A DNA stretch of 64,000 nucleotides from Pythium myriotylum (taxonomy: Eukaryota; Oomycota; Peronosporomycetes; Pythiales; Pythiaceae). Position numbers and translations under genes: made by a program. Within the stretch, counting starts at the first letter, position 1. Each line of letters starts with the position of its first letter. Positions 29,880 to 41,334 of this stretch are shown here, in pieces. Location of the stretch: positions 620,001 through 684,000 of the forward strand of contig JALJCQ010000012.1 in NCBI GenBank assembly GCA_023091665.1, given 5' to 3'. The notes beneath the pieces are model-generated. The model was not told the origin of the DNA, did no database searches, and saw only the letters and a list, made by a program, of their open reading frames with translations.

Positions 29880-30914
29880 TCACAGAAGTGCCACCGGCTC
29901 GCGGTACGACAACGCGTTCACGAGATTCTGGACGCGAGTCGGTACGATTCCTTCGAGCGGAACAGGCGTTGGCTTTGCGAAGTGCGACGTTAGCTCGTCG
30001 GCGCCAATGGGTGGTGGCTTGTGCGGCTGGTAGCCTTCCACGACTTGATAGTATCCGTCGTGGCGGCGAGGCACGCTGTGAGATCTCGACGCATCTTCAG
30101 AACTTTCTGAGACGCTCATCTTGCGATTACCATTCAAGCGAACGTACGTAACGTTGGGCATTCGCAGCAAGCACGGCGGTAGTTCCGACAGGCGATTGCC
30201 GTCGAGTCCGAGCCGTTCGAGATGCTGAAGACGCATCAACGACTCGTTTGGGATTCCTTCCAACGAGAGGTCGTTGTGATCGAGATCCAACTCGACGAGG
30301 TTCAGTAGCCGCCGCATCTCGCGGGGCAACTGCGTGAGTCGATTGTGGCTCAGTCCAAGGCGATTCAGAAGCCGCAGACGTGTTATCTGGAGCGGAAATG
30401 ACATGAGCGCATTGTGGTCGAGCCGCAAGTCGCGAAGCTGCCGGGGAAAGACTACGTCCTCTGGAATCAATCGGAGATTATTTCGCTCTAGGTAAAGTGC
30501 CTCAAGGTTTGTGAGAAGTTCGATCTCTGGTGGCAACGAGGAGAGCGCGTTGCCTGCGAGTCCGAGAACGCGGAGCTGCGGGAAGTGGGCGATCTCGGCT
30601 GGGATGACGGAAATGTGATGGTTCGTGAGCCAAATTTCACGCAGGTGGTGGCCGCTCGAGTGCTCGTGGACAAAGATCTGGCGAGGGAACACTTGCGATG
30701 GTACCACCAGAGAGCCGAGACTGGTGTTATGCGATAAAGATACACTAAAGTCTAGTCGCCGAGTCTTACGAGCAGAGTAGAGGCGTCTCTCGAGAAGGCT
30801 GGCTGGATCACTGGAGGCTTCGAGACTGCCGTGATGAATAGACTCCACTTGGTTTGTGGCCGAGGTCTTGAGCTTTTTCTTCTTCTTCGTTGGAGAGCTC
30901 GTGGTCACCACCAT
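29880..30914 (-). CDS. Leucine-rich repeat protein
   Basis: 344 residues, single exon. Residues about 95-265 hold seven or eight 23-residue LRRs of the type LxxLxLxxNxLxxLPxxI, for example LRVLGLAGNALSSLPPEIEL, LEALYLERNNLRLIPEDV, LRDLRLDHNALMSFP, LNRLGLSHNRLTQLPREM, LVELDLDHNDLSLEGIP and LERLGLDGNRLSELPPCLL. The leading region has a Lys run (KKKKKLK) that could act as a nuclear signal; the tail is basic and Ser-rich with no second domain. Such plain LRR proteins are usually binding scaffolds; no partner can be named. It is separate from, and not closely similar to, the LRR block at the end of the large zinc-finger gene downstream. Confidence 0.85.
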   Translation of the reverse strand: MVVTTSSPTKKKKKLKTSATNQVESIHHGSLEASSDPASLLERRLYSARKTRRLDFSVSLSHNTSLGSLVVPSQVFPRQIFVHEHSSGHHLREIWLTNHHISVIPAEIAHFPQLRVLGLAGNALSSLPPEIELLTNLEALYLERNNLRLIPEDVVFPRQLRDLRLDHNALMSFPLQITRLRLLNRLGLSHNRLTQLPREMRRLLNLVELDLDHNDLSLEGIPNESLMRLQHLERLGLDGNRLSELPPCLLRMPNVTYVRLNGNRKMSVSESSEDASRSHSVPRRHDGYYQVVEGYQPHKPPPIGADELTSHFAKPTPVPLEGIVPTRVQNLVNALSYREPVALL

Positions 30915-31155
30915 CGTATCACAAACGAGAAAGTCTACTCACGCAAGTGCAATCTCGCGCGAAGCGGCAAGGGAGGAGACGCGATCGCGCCACTTCCGAC
31001 CCGCCGCCTTCGGCTCAAGAAATAATACCATTTTTATCATATTACTGTATCGACGGCGTCGGTGGCACCCCGAGTCTAGATTGAGGTCGAACGATTACCT
31101 CAGCACCATCCTCAGCGACGCTGCGCGCTTGGTTTGTATCGGATTGGGTTCTTTG

Positions 31156-32403
31156 TCAGCGGCCGTCGGGTAACAAGTCGTGCTCGTCCCACTCGAAGGA
31201 CTCGAGGAATCTGAAAAACTCGTTGTAGCGATCGAGAATGCTCGACAACGCGTCTGGATATGGCCGACGACCGCCTCCGCGGCGGCTCCCGCGACTGAGA
31301 GCAGACAAAAAGCTGTCATCCGAGTCGCTGCGGCGCCGACTTCGTCGTGCGCGATCGAGGTGCTTGACGTCCACTCCGGCCGAATTGCGATGGGCATAGA
31401 AGCAATTTGGCCCAAACGGACACGAACCGAACGAGCCGTCGAAGTATTTGCACTCGCGGATCGCCAGGTGTCGCTTGTACGCGTCCACGACCGCCAGCTT
31501 CTCGTCGCCGGTGCAGAATTTGAGCGACGGCACAATGTAGTTGCTGGGCACGCGGCAAGCAGGACACGCTCGTGTCACCTCGACCTCCATGTCTTTGGAC
31601 TGACGCCACGAGCGCAGACAGTCGAGACAGAAGCAGTGGTCACAACTGAGCAGTCCAAAATGCTTGCCGGCCTCGACGATATCTTCAAAGCAGATGCCGC
31701 ACGTGAACTCTTGCTGGTTGGAGTCGACTGGTGTGCACGTCGTAGAAGAAGCTGCAACGCGAGTCGATCCCGCACTGTGGCCGCACTGGTTGTCAACTAC
31801 CGACGGGGCGTGGCGCAGTCGACAGAACTGGCCGTACTTGCAGTTGCCTCGTTGGAAGAACGGGCAGTCGACCATGGTCGCAGCCACGGTGGCCATCGTA
31901 ACTTCGTCAGGCGTGTCACCATTCCCGGCCGTCGGCAATGCGTGCGAGAATGTACACCGACTGCCGTAGCGGCACTTGCCCAGCACGAAGAACCGGCAGA
32001 GCGTGGGCGGCGGCGGCGCGAGTGGCGCTGGCGGAGGATCGCGACGCCGCGGCACGTACTCGTCTTCCTCGTCTTGCTCCTCGTCTTGCTCCTCCTCTTG
32101 CTCCTCGCTCTCATAGTCGTCGTAGTCCTCGTAGTCCTCGTCCTCCTCTTCGTGGCTCGGCCAGTCGTCGTACGCCCCGTCTTCCTCGTCCCAGTACGGG
32201 TCCGCCCCGCTCATGGCGTCGTCGGAATCCTCGTCGCTACAGTCCAGTCGCCACGCGCGCGTGAGCCCCATCTCCATCGCGACGCTTCCCTTCTCGCCAG
32301 AAAGCCACCTACCGCGCCGCCGTGAAGAACGCTCGCGCCGCGCTGCTGCAGAGCCATGTACTGAGTTAGCGATCCTCCACGTCCCCTCCGCCTCCTGCTC
32401 CAT
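31156..32403 (-). CDS. Makorin-like CCCH/RING E3 ubiquitin ligase
   Basis: About 415 residues from ATG 32403 (the first ATG in frame; ATGs at 32277 and 32271 are also possible). After an acidic Glu/Asp/Tyr-rich stretch there are two CCCH fingers of spacing C-x7-C-x5-C-x3-H (CRFFVLGKCRYGSRCTFSH and CPFFQRGNCKYGQFCRLRH), a C3HC4 RING (CGICFEDI, then CDHCFCLDCLRSW, then CPACR), and a final CCCH finger CKYFDGSFGSCPFGPNCFYAH split by Gly/Ser. This order (fingers, RING, finger) is the makorin plan. Makorins bind RNA and ubiquitinate partners. An Arg/Ser-rich segment and a conserved FRFLESFEWDEHDLL tail follow. The classical makorin Cys-His cluster between fingers 2 and RING is not obvious. Confidence 0.9.
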   Translation of the reverse strand: MEQEAEGTWRIANSVHGSAAARRERSSRRRGRWLSGEKGSVAMEMGLTRAWRLDCSDEDSDDAMSGADPYWDEEDGAYDDWPSHEEEDEDYEDYDDYESEEQEEEQDEEQDEEDEYVPRRRDPPPAPLAPPPPTLCRFFVLGKCRYGSRCTFSHALPTAGNGDTPDEVTMATVAATMVDCPFFQRGNCKYGQFCRLRHAPSVVDNQCGHSAGSTRVAASSTTCTPVDSNQQEFTCGICFEDIVEAGKHFGLLSCDHCFCLDCLRSWRQSKDMEVEVTRACPACRVPSNYIVPSLKFCTGDEKLAVVDAYKRHLAIRECKYFDGSFGSCPFGPNCFYAHRNSAGVDVKHLDRARRSRRRSDSDDSFLSALSRGSRRGGGRRPYPDALSSILDRYNEFFRFLESFEWDEHDLLPDGR

Positions 32404-32607
32404 GCGGCCATCAAACAAAGCCCACGCACCGGCGAGGCGTCGGCATTCTTCTCTCTCGGGAGCTCCTCAGCAGATTGTGGTTGCAGTCGAGAGTGATGGT
32501 GGTCTGGGAAGAGAACACTCAATGTGGTCCACACCAGAGTTGCAAGCATTTTATTTTCAATTCACAGTGACGATATTTGCTGTAATTACAATACTAGACG
32601 TTCAGCT

Positions 32608-35600
32608 TCAACGTGGGTCGCGCCGGGCCGCACTGCGTTGCTTGAGCACGCCCAGCGCGATCTCCAGGCACGCGATGCACAGATTGAGACAGCCAAAGCG
32701 TTGGTGGGTGCCGCTTTCGTTCGGCGAGTGGCACAGCGAACAGCTCGGGAAGTCGGTGTTCTCTGGGACGTGGGCCCCCACGTACGCGATCCACTGGCTT
32801 GGCGTGAAGTTTGACCGGCTCGACGGCGACGGCAACCGTGATGGACGGTGTGGCGGTGGCGATTCGGTTGCGACGGACGGGAGGTAGGTACACGAGCCGA
32901 GAAACTGGACTTCGTCGTCGTCGTCATCGTCGTCAAAGTCGGCACTCGATTCTCGCGCTTGGTCGGTTGGGGAGGGACTGTGAGAGAGAGGCGACGGCGA
33001 GCGTGAAGTCAGCGGCACGCCAGGGTCGTTCATCTCGATACTTCCCGGCGATGGAGCGTAACCGAGCGACGTAGCGTCTGTGGCTGCGTGTTCGGTACGG
33101 ACGCTCGTGGATGTCTCGTCAGACGCCGTCTCCTTGCCAGTATCAGCGTCATCGTCATCCACACTAATCACTTCCTCCGTCGTTTCTTTCGACTGGGCAG
33201 ATGTCGACGAAGGGGTCGATTCAGCATGAGCTGGGGGTGACTCCGTCTCGGGTTTGTCGAGAGTCTGCTGGACTCCCGGGCTTGACTCGCTTGAGACTTC
33301 AGAAGGCTTGGCCTCCTCGACAGCTGGCTGCTCTGGTGTGCCGTTCTTCTTCGGACCATCTTCTTTCACATCTTCCATTTCTACATCTTGGTCAGCTTTC
33401 TCCTTTGCCTCGGCCGCCGGGCGTTCGTCGTCGCAACGTGAAGTTGAGTCGCTTTCTTCCTTTGTTTCCTCCATTGTTTCTTCGTGAACTTTTTGGCCTT
33501 CACTCTCCTTGGTTCCTGAAGATTTACCTTGGCCTCTAGTGTCGATATCAACATGACAGCCTGCCGGAAGCTTGGCGGCAATAGGCTCCAGCTCTTTCCA
33601 CGTAAAATTGTTCCCACGCACGTGCAGCGATTTGAGGTGTTGGATCCGAACGACGCGCGGAGAGATGAGGCTGAGCGCGTTCGCGTGGAGATCGAGCTCA
33701 CGCAATTCTACGAGTCCGTCCCAGAATGCGTTCGGGATCGCCGACAAATTGTTGTGGCTGAGCTCCACCACTTGCAGCTGAGTTAGCTGACCGATTGATG
33801 GAGGTAGTATTGCAAGCGCATTGCCTGAAAGCTTGAGCACTCGTAGCTTGGTAAGTCGGCAGATCGTTGGCGGTAGCGAGACCAGCAAATTGTTGGAGAG
33901 GTCGAGAATTTTCAGTGAGTAGCTCAGATTCACGAGTGCCATCGTCGGCACGCGTGTGAGCAGAGAACCGGAGTACTGAGCGCGCATTGTGTCGACGACG
34001 AAGTCGGTATGCTGCCTTCCAAAACTTGGCTGGAGCGGGATCACCACGCCATGCGTGTTAGCAAGCTCGGACGCGAAGCCATCAACTCGAGCTGTGTTGC
34101 TCGAGCCAAATAAAATCTCGAGGATACCGATCATCTGCCAAGTCACCCCGTGCAGCGGATTGGCTTTGAGCAGATGCCCAAAGAGATAAGCGAGTCCGTG
34201 CACGTTTCTGTTCTTGAGCTCGAGCAGCACAAGTGCACGTAGAGCGGTCGTGTCGACAGGTCCGTCGTTGAAGATCATCCGTCTCAGGCCACTGCGCACT
34301 CGTCGCCAATCACTCTCCTGCATTGCTGCATCTGAAGAGGTAAATTCACGGGTCAGACATTCAAATAACCATTACAATGCAACAGAGAACTGAAATCGCA
34401 CCTGCATAGTCGAGAAGAAAACGCGGGTACATCTCGAGACGATGCTGAAATGCGGCAAACTGGATCAAGCGCTCATGAATGGACGTTGCAGCGAGGCACA
34501 GTCGGAACAGCTCGACATCTAAAGCCGAAGTGATGACTGCGTTGAACCCGCCATATTCGACACATAAGCCAACAGCACCGCCAATTCTCGGTAGTGTTTG
34601 GCCCTCAACCGCCTCTAGCGTCCTCGCTATCCGCCGTCTAATCGCCTGTGAAGCTTCTGCAAGTGGCCCAACATCAGCAAGGTATCGGTCGAGCAACTGA
34701 AACAGTTCTTGAGGTGGAATGAGCTCATCCTCTTGCCTAAGCAGCTCGAGCTGCAGCAAGAATCGCACAGACCACACGACGCGCCGGCACTCACGCGGCA
34801 GCACCGACCACTTGGAGGCACCACCTTGCATCACAATCATCTCCAACGTATCCACAGCTACCCGAGCTCCACAGATTTGGCTGAGTAGTTGCGCTTGCGC
34901 GACGAGGTAGTACGTGTCCTGGGTGATATCCTGTTCGTCTGAGTCATACAAAACGCTTGGTGCATTCTCCTCGCCGTCATGGGTTTCATGGCCATTCTCG
35001 CCGAGCTGGCACTTGACAATGTGCTCGAATGTGTCGCGTATAAGAGTACTAAATAGCACGCCTAGCGTTACGCGTCGAGTCTTCTCGTTGAGTTCTTGTA
35101 GAACGCTCTTGATCCCTCGCTTCGAGTAAACAGGGTCTTTCGTTGGTAGTATAGCTGCTAGACGAACGATCAAAAACTTAAGCGTCGGAAAATTTGAGTG
35201 GAACGGATCAGCGGCAAAATGGTCCTGACGATGGAGGAGATAGTGATGGAGAGCCTCGCCAAAGCGCTGGTACACATGGGTCACCGGAAGCGTTGACGAG
35301 ACGGTTTTGTAGCGAGACATAAGTTCCTCAATAAGCTGCATCGCGACGTCTGACTTCGAGAGTCGATCTCGAAACACCGTCGCGAGTGCTGTGACCACAC
35401 GTGGTAGCAACGTCGGTCGATTAAGCTCTTCTTCCGAAATTTTGGTGATCAGCTCAAGTCGTTCAGGATAGGAAATGTCTGTAGAGCACGCCACAATTAC
35501 AATCCAGTTGTGGCGCAGCACCTCGATTCCCGGAGTGACCAACTCCGAATCTGCGAACGCGTCACATGCTGCGCGACATATTTCCAGTGCTTCTTTAGAA

Positions 35601-38600
35601 TCGTGTATCTGAACTGCGTTCGAGTCGACAGGTAGTAGCATGCGATAGACGTTAACAGCGTCACCCATGCTGTAGGATCTCCCCCGAAGCCACAGCGGCA
35701 CCGAGCCGAAGAGCGAAATGTGAACGTGCAGAGCATATAGAACGAGGATATCATCACCAAGCATCCGTTCGCGCACAGCATGCTGCCATAAGCTTGATTT
35801 CGTCGATGGACTACTATCGTTGCTGTTTTTATCCGTGACACGACCTTCGAGCAAAGACCACAAGAACGAAGAAGCGTCTTGTGGTCGATTAGCGTCACAA
35901 TATGTGGCGCAAAACTGGAGTGTAACGTCACATAGCAGCACAGAGAATGCGTCCTTGACGTGGCGAGGCTTGGCTTGTTGGGAGGCTGCCGTAATTGCCT
36001 GTAGCAAAGACGAGTGCATTGTCACAGCCTCGTCGAGACTATTCAGACATGAACATCTAAGCACGAGAAAATGCCGCCAAAGTGAGACCGACGTGGGCAC
36101 GAAGCCTAACGCTTGTTCTGTCATCTGAATCTCGGCATCGATATCGCGGCTGCTCGTCAACAGTTGACTGAGACGCAAGTGAAAAAGCCAGAGCTCCTCG
36201 CAGTAGGCGTTGGATTCCACTTCAAGTGCTCGCGACAACACGTGAAGACTGCGAGCAATGTTGCCTTCGCTGACAGGGACGTGGGATGTAGATGGTGAGG
36301 ACTGGAGAATAGCGTGAAGCTCTTCCAGCTCACTCTGCAAACGGCTAGACTGCGACAATCGTACGTTCTCGTCGCTACCACAACCGATTTGCAAGGGTAA
36401 AAACTCTGCGTGGACTTCATGGTAAGGTTCGTAGACTCACCTGCATGAAATCTCCAGCTCCAAGGATCGAAGCGCTAGTAAGAACCACGCATCCACGTCT
36501 TCCGGGTTCTCTCGAAGATGATCTTCCATCGCCTCCATCGTGTGCGGCGATGAAAGTTCTTCACTATCCATCTCGTCATCTCGGCAATATCTAGAGGATG
36601 AGCTGAAGGCGTCCTCAGCTGTTGGAGATAACGGACTGCCAAGTTCGATAATATCAGACACTATGCTGTCCGTGGAGATCTCGCCACCTGACGGAAGTAT
36701 GGGAGCAGCGCTGGAGGAACGATTAGTCTGTTTCGCAGACTTCCTGGGAGTATTCGGATTCTCTTTCTTCAAGAAACCGAAATCCCCGGTTAGCGAGTGA
36801 AGTAGAGTATGACCGAAAGTACCACGTACGCTGTTGATAATCTCGACAAACGACGGCCACCTTGACCGTAGTTCTTCTCGCAGTTGAATAAACTGATTCA
36901 TTAGCGTTGTGGTTGTGGAGCCTACGAGCTGGTCGTTGTCTTCCTTCGATTTTGGGCCGTCCATTTCTTCATCAGCGCCCCCACTGGTCTCGTCAAAGTC
37001 TCTTTGGTGCTGGAAGCTGCAGCTAGGATCATTACAGACTCCACTTAGCTCGTACATACACAGGACCCTGGAAATTTCGACGTCAGTGCAGGTGACAAAG
37101 TGTAATATGTGGGAGACACGTACTTCATTGGATCAGCTCGGTGGTGTCGTCTCCGCTTGATTCCTCTCGCACTCCCTCCGCTTCGGGACTTGCCCAATTG
37201 CTTCATTACCGACTCGTTCAGATTGAATGGGCGGTCAAAGCTAAGATCGTGCAAGGAAGAGCTCGTTGGTGCTCGCGCAAGCTGGGAGTCCTTGCGATGG
37301 ACGACGCTCTTTAGCCAATGCTGAGCTTGCCGAAGAACGGGCGAAATGTGAGGATACGCCGTCTCAAGTGGAGTTGGTGGATCTGCGGATGAGCCGAGGA
37401 GGCTTCCTAACGCCGCATCAATTGTAGCTGGCATGTTCAATCGAGTATCAACGAACCGCTTGGCGAACGAGTGAGCGTTTAGTGAGCCTGTGAGCCGAGC
37501 AATACGAGAGTCGGACTGGGATCCAGCCGTCCACGATGCCGCGAGCTCTTCAAGTGCAGATTTCTCGACTTCGATCCACGCTTGCACCTGCTCCGCCAGT
37601 GTACCAATCGTCTCAGTGCTTTGCAACGGCTTAGCGACACGCTGCGGTCGATCATCTTGAGCTTGTCCATCATTTCGCGAGTCAACGAGGACGAGCAGGT
37701 CCAGCACCGTCTCGGGGCGCTCTAGCATACACTCGATATCTTCCATTGCGAGCGACCGGCCAAGGTATGCTCGGGTCGATTGATGGAGTGCGGGAATAGA
37801 GATTCTCTACCATCGTCTCGCATTCGCTGAGTGAGAGCAGTTTGTCTCACTTCACAAGAGAATATTCTCACCTCGCCCGTGCGCAGGAAATGCCGCGCCG
37901 CGACACGCAACGCGGCCGCTTCTCGCTCCTCAAGTGTGTCACCTGCGAGTTCTTTACTCTCGCCAACTACTGACCACCAAGACCAACTGCTCAGTTTCTC
38001 TCATGCAGCAAAATGATGAAATTTGCATGATGCTTACACTGCGGATAGTTGACAGGCGGAGCCAGCGCCGCCGCGTTGCCCGGCACTCGTTTCCCGAGCG
38101 CGTTCGTGGCCGCAGGCACGAGCACGAGCTTGTTGTGCTTGCGCGTCGGCGTGGTCGCGGGCTTTTCCGGCGGCGGCGACGGCGACCGCGAGCCGGCGAG
38201 CGAGGACGTCGCCGACTCGCTCTTCTTGCCGTTGATCGAGCGCAGCTGGCTCGTGATCTTGCTCGCGACTTGCTGCTGCGTCTATCGAAACCCACCACAC
38301 GCATTAGCATACAGACACACAGTCTCGTCCCTATAAACCCGCCAGGACCCACTTTGAGAAGCTGCAGCGTCTTCTCGCGCAGCTGCTGGATCTCCTCGCG
38401 CTTGTTTCGCGCCTCCACGCTACGAAATCGACAGCCGTTCAGCCTCAGAACCATCACCAACTATCCAACCGACCAGACGCACGCTTTCTCGTTCTTGCTG
38501 GTGCTCGAGGCGGCGGCAGAGGGCGACGGCGAGGCCTCGACCGTCTCGGGGCGATTGCGCGGCGACGCGGGCGCCTCCGCTCGCCGCGCTCGCCGCGCGC

Positions 38601-38721
38601 GCTCGAGCAGCTCGGAGCGCTGCTGCAGCTGCTGGCGCTGCGCGTGCCACGCGTCGCGCTCGCGCTCCAGCGAGCGCAACTGCTCGCGCATCTCGGCGAG
38701 CGACATGGGCTCGCTCGGCAT
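32608..38721 (-). CDS. ZFC3H1/Red1-like zinc-finger protein with half-TPR region, C-terminal LRR block and Cys/His cluster
   Basis: Eight exons: 38721..38483, 38419..38353, 38281..38038, 37942..37872, 37806..37124, 37067..36441, 36374..34402, 34331..32608 (1875 residues; introns 56-95 bases; the total is a multiple of three). The N-terminus is a coiled coil (MREQLRSLERERDAW) and Ser/Pro-rich linker. The diagnostic piece spans the exon 5/6 junction at about residue 436: CMYELSGVCNDPSCSFQH, spacing C-x7-C-x4-C-x3-H, the ZFC3H1-type finger. ZFC3H1/Red1 proteins link poly(A) RNA to the nuclear exosome. Exon 7 is all helical with HAT/TPR-like units. Exon 8 adds about six LRRs (SLKILDLSNNLLVSLPPTI and others), an acidic Ser/Glu region, and CSLCHSPNESGTHQRFGC with CLNLCIACLEIAL (C-x2-C, H, C-x3-C-x2-C). 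The frame is open upstream to a possible acceptor at 38766, so a further 5' exon may exist. Confidence 0.8.
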
Positions 38722-39254
38722 ATCCAGAGGTGTCGTGCCAGTTATCGAAGCCCTCCTTGCGGTACCTAAAATGAATGGATGCTGGAACCTTAGACTAGGA
38801 AGTATCCTAGTTTATTGGAGATAACTTATGGAAGTATATTATTGGCGTGCGTTTTTCTGCGTGGAGGCAATCCTGACGACCGTGCGGTGATCGGAGAAAG
38901 CCCCGTCGAGATCACGCGCATGACTCACGTCGTGGCGTCTCTCGTACGAACCAGAGAGCAGTTGGACAGAGCCCCCGTGGCTCGAGAGACCACCACACCA
39001 TGCAGCGTCGTGGCGACCGTGGCGAGCCCACAATTGCGACTAGTTTTTTATTGATTGATTTATTGCGATTGACGAACATGTCGTTGGCGTTCGTTTCTGG
39101 GTCGGAAAATGCGTGGGCGTCGAGAAGCTCTCGGGCTTCCCAATTGCCAGCCTGGCGACGAACGTACGAAAACAAAGCTCACGTACGTAGGTGCAGCAGA
39201 GGGTGACGGTGGTGGTGCTGATTCTCACCCATTTCAGAGACCCTTCCACAGTGG

Positions 39255-39278
39255 TTCAACGACTGATCAGTCGTTGAA
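39255..39278. repeat. 24-base perfect palindrome
   Basis: The left half is TTCAACGACTGA (39255-39266) and the right half TCAGTCGTTGAA (39267-39278), exact reverse complements with no spacer. The next base pair outward (G/G) breaks the symmetry. A palindrome this long is unlikely by chance in 64 kb. It could be a dimeric protein site or a replication/insertion scar. No known element borders it. Confidence 0.9.
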
Positions 39279-39496
39279 GGCGTCGAGCACGGCGGACATT
39301 GAAGCCTGCGTGATCTTTGTCTACTGTAGCGCATCCCTTCGAAGCCACTTTGGCCCGGCATTCTTGATCACCGAAGTCGAGAGATTCGATGATCGAACAG
39401 AGCGAAACGAGGCGAAGCGTGACAGGTGCCAACCAGACACAGTGACTTCGTTCGGAATTTTTTCTTGAGGGAATTCGAACGGGGACGAAGGAGGAA

Positions 39497-39516
39497 GGGG
39501 GGAGGGGGGGGGGGGG
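39497..39516. repeat. Poly-G runs
   Basis: Six G, one A, then thirteen G, lying about 230 bases beyond the 3' end of the first PH-domain gene. On the plus strand it could form a G-quadruplex. Confidence 0.8.
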
Positions 39517-39744
39517 AGGCCCGAAGCATTCGTACTGAACCAAACAAAAAAGCGGGTCTTTCCACGTCAATGGAGACTCGCCACTCGTTTTCGAGGGACG
39601 CTTTACGTAGTGGTAGTATGCTGGTAATGACGACCGAGCAGAGACCTTCATGCGCAGGAAGAGAGATCCAACAGCAAACACTTAGAGATTGATTTTAAAT
39701 ACCATGACTCGCTCGTCCTTGCGGACGCTACTCGACTATTAGTC

Positions 39745-40395
39745 CTAACAAAGTGTCGCGCGGCCCTGGGCCGTCTCGAAGCGGTCCACGACGTTCTCGA
39801 TCGTCTTGCGGAACGACTCCTTCCGCGAGCGCCAGAACTGGCGCCAGCGACTGCTCTTGCGTTCTTCATTGTATACGACAAGTGTGCCGCGGTACGCACG
39901 GTCAACCGAGGGCCGTCGCGCGGATGCCGACGACTGGCGCACGATCGGGAGGTGGCTTCGCCGAGACTCTTGCTCTTCACGCTGGAGCCGCTCGCGCTCG
40001 TCGAGCGACATGCGCGTCCAGTCGGCGGCCTCGACGAGCGCGTCGAACCACGTCCAGACCTCGTTCTCGTCGTAGAGATGGAGCTCCATGGTCTCATTGC
40101 TGGGGCCTGTGACGAGAAAGCTGCGCAGCGTCGTGCGCTCGACGCCGACGACGGCCATGTGGATGAGCGGCGAGGCCAGCGAGGCGCTCGAGGGCGAGCG
40201 CAGCAGCCAGAGGAAATGCTTGCGCAAGACGACAAAGACCTTGGTCCACGTCTGCGCGTCGCGCTTCCAGTACATCCATCCTTCGACTGAGCTCGCGAAG
40301 GCGTCCAGCGACGAGTTCTCGGCCGACACGAGGGACTCGGTCGAGGCGCTCGAGAGGATGCTGCCCGTGGTGTGCAGCGAGCGCTTCCGGGTCAT
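39745..40395 (-). CDS. Small PH-domain protein, paralogue 1
   Basis: 216 residues, single exon, ATG 40395. After a Ser/Thr-rich start, a PH-like domain runs from about residue 37 to 128: VEGWMYWKRDAQTWTKVFVV, LRKHFLWLLRSP, METLHLYDEN-like strand (MELHLYDENEV) and the closing helix WTWFDALVEAADW. PH domains bind phosphoinositides or proteins. After the domain comes a short linker, then AYRGTLVVYN and a strongly basic amphipathic tail (WRQFWRSRKESFRK). The same order, with YRG(S/T)L and basic tail, recurs in the genes at 41335-41928 and 56750-57607, so they form a family. The N-terminal MTRKRS may be regulatory. No catalytic domain is present. Ligand and partner are unknown. Confidence 0.8.
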   Translation of the reverse strand: MTRKRSLHTTGSILSSASTESLVSAENSSLDAFASSVEGWMYWKRDAQTWTKVFVVLRKHFLWLLRSPSSASLASPLIHMAVVGVERTTLRSFLVTGPSNETMELHLYDENEVWTWFDALVEAADWTRMSLDERERLQREEQESRRSHLPIVRQSSASARRPSVDRAYRGTLVVYNEERKSSRWRQFWRSRKESFRKTIENVVDRFETAQGRATLC

Positions 40396-41334
40396 GGCTA
40401 GATTTTAGAGTGGGGAAGTCAGGAGCGCGCAGGCTGTTTTCGCTTCTGACGACGTGACGCTCGGTGGGGTCCGCGCGCCCAACTATTAGGTGGGACACTC
40501 GGCGCGTGATCAACACGAAAAGCCAGAGGCGAATGAGAGAATGGATGAAAGGAAAGAGAGGCTGGGGAGCCTCCATACCCGTGACTCGTGAAGGGTGGAG
40601 GGCGAGACACGGAGCGACGGAGCGCCGTGTCCACTCCCCATCCTCCCACTCCTTTTCTAGGGACTCTCCATGGGGCCGACAGAGAACGCACCGAGCAAGG
40701 CTCTGTGATGTCCAGAGAAGCACCGTCATCAGTTGTCCTCCGAACCGGCGCTGCTCTCGGAAAGGACCGGGAGAACTGTCCAATTGCATACCCTGTGCAA
40801 CGCTCAATTCAGAGACTCGTTTTTATATCCACAAAGAACTGCCATAACAAATATTGAGTTACTCAGGAGGGCCAAGATGTGTTGATGGCACACTCGACCT
40901 CCGAGTCCCACTCGCGATGACGGACGATGCGGGACTCCTCCTGTCGGTTTGGTTACCCCCCACGTCTATGTTGGAGCACTCGGCCATGTTGAAGCTGCCG
41001 AGAGGCCGCGTCGTGGAATCCTTCGATCGATCTTTTTTTTCGCAGAGACCGAAACCGACGGGCAACATGGCTCAATATGGGAGGGTTGTCTCGCGGTCTG
41101 ATCCACAAGTCGCACGCCTTGCGTGTCCACACCTAAGATCGCAGAACGCTGCCGTCGCAACATGCAAGAGCACGAGGGGATGAACGGAGTGGGGGGGGGG
41201 GGGGGGGGGGGGGGGGGAAGATGCCGCCTCGAGGCGGATGATTGGTATTATCGTACGCTGATAAATAGGGGGGAATGGGTTGGGTGGAATGCTTGGACGG
41301 GTAGAACGGAACGGACAGGAACGACGAGGGACGG
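40396..41334. other. Gap between PH-domain paralogues 1 and 2
   Basis: 939 bases with no supported gene. It holds the promoter of paralogue 1 and the 3' flank of paralogue 2. The 27-base G run at 41191-41217 is its main feature. Confidence 0.5.
41191..41217. repeat. 27-base poly-G run
   Basis: An uninterrupted G homopolymer about 120 bases beyond the 3' end of the second PH-domain gene. Its exact length is prone to sequencing error. It could form a G-quadruplex and pause polymerase near the gene end. Confidence 0.85.

Larger units (their letters stand above)
38766..39744. other. Gap between large zinc-finger gene and first PH-domain gene
   Basis: 979 bases, no gene recognised. It should hold the promoter and perhaps a first exon of the zinc-finger gene (a GTGAGT-type donor lies at 38938-38933, minus strand). 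It contains a 24-base palindrome at 39255-39278 and G runs at 39497-39516, plus an AT-rich patch near 39045-39070. Confidence 0.5.
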
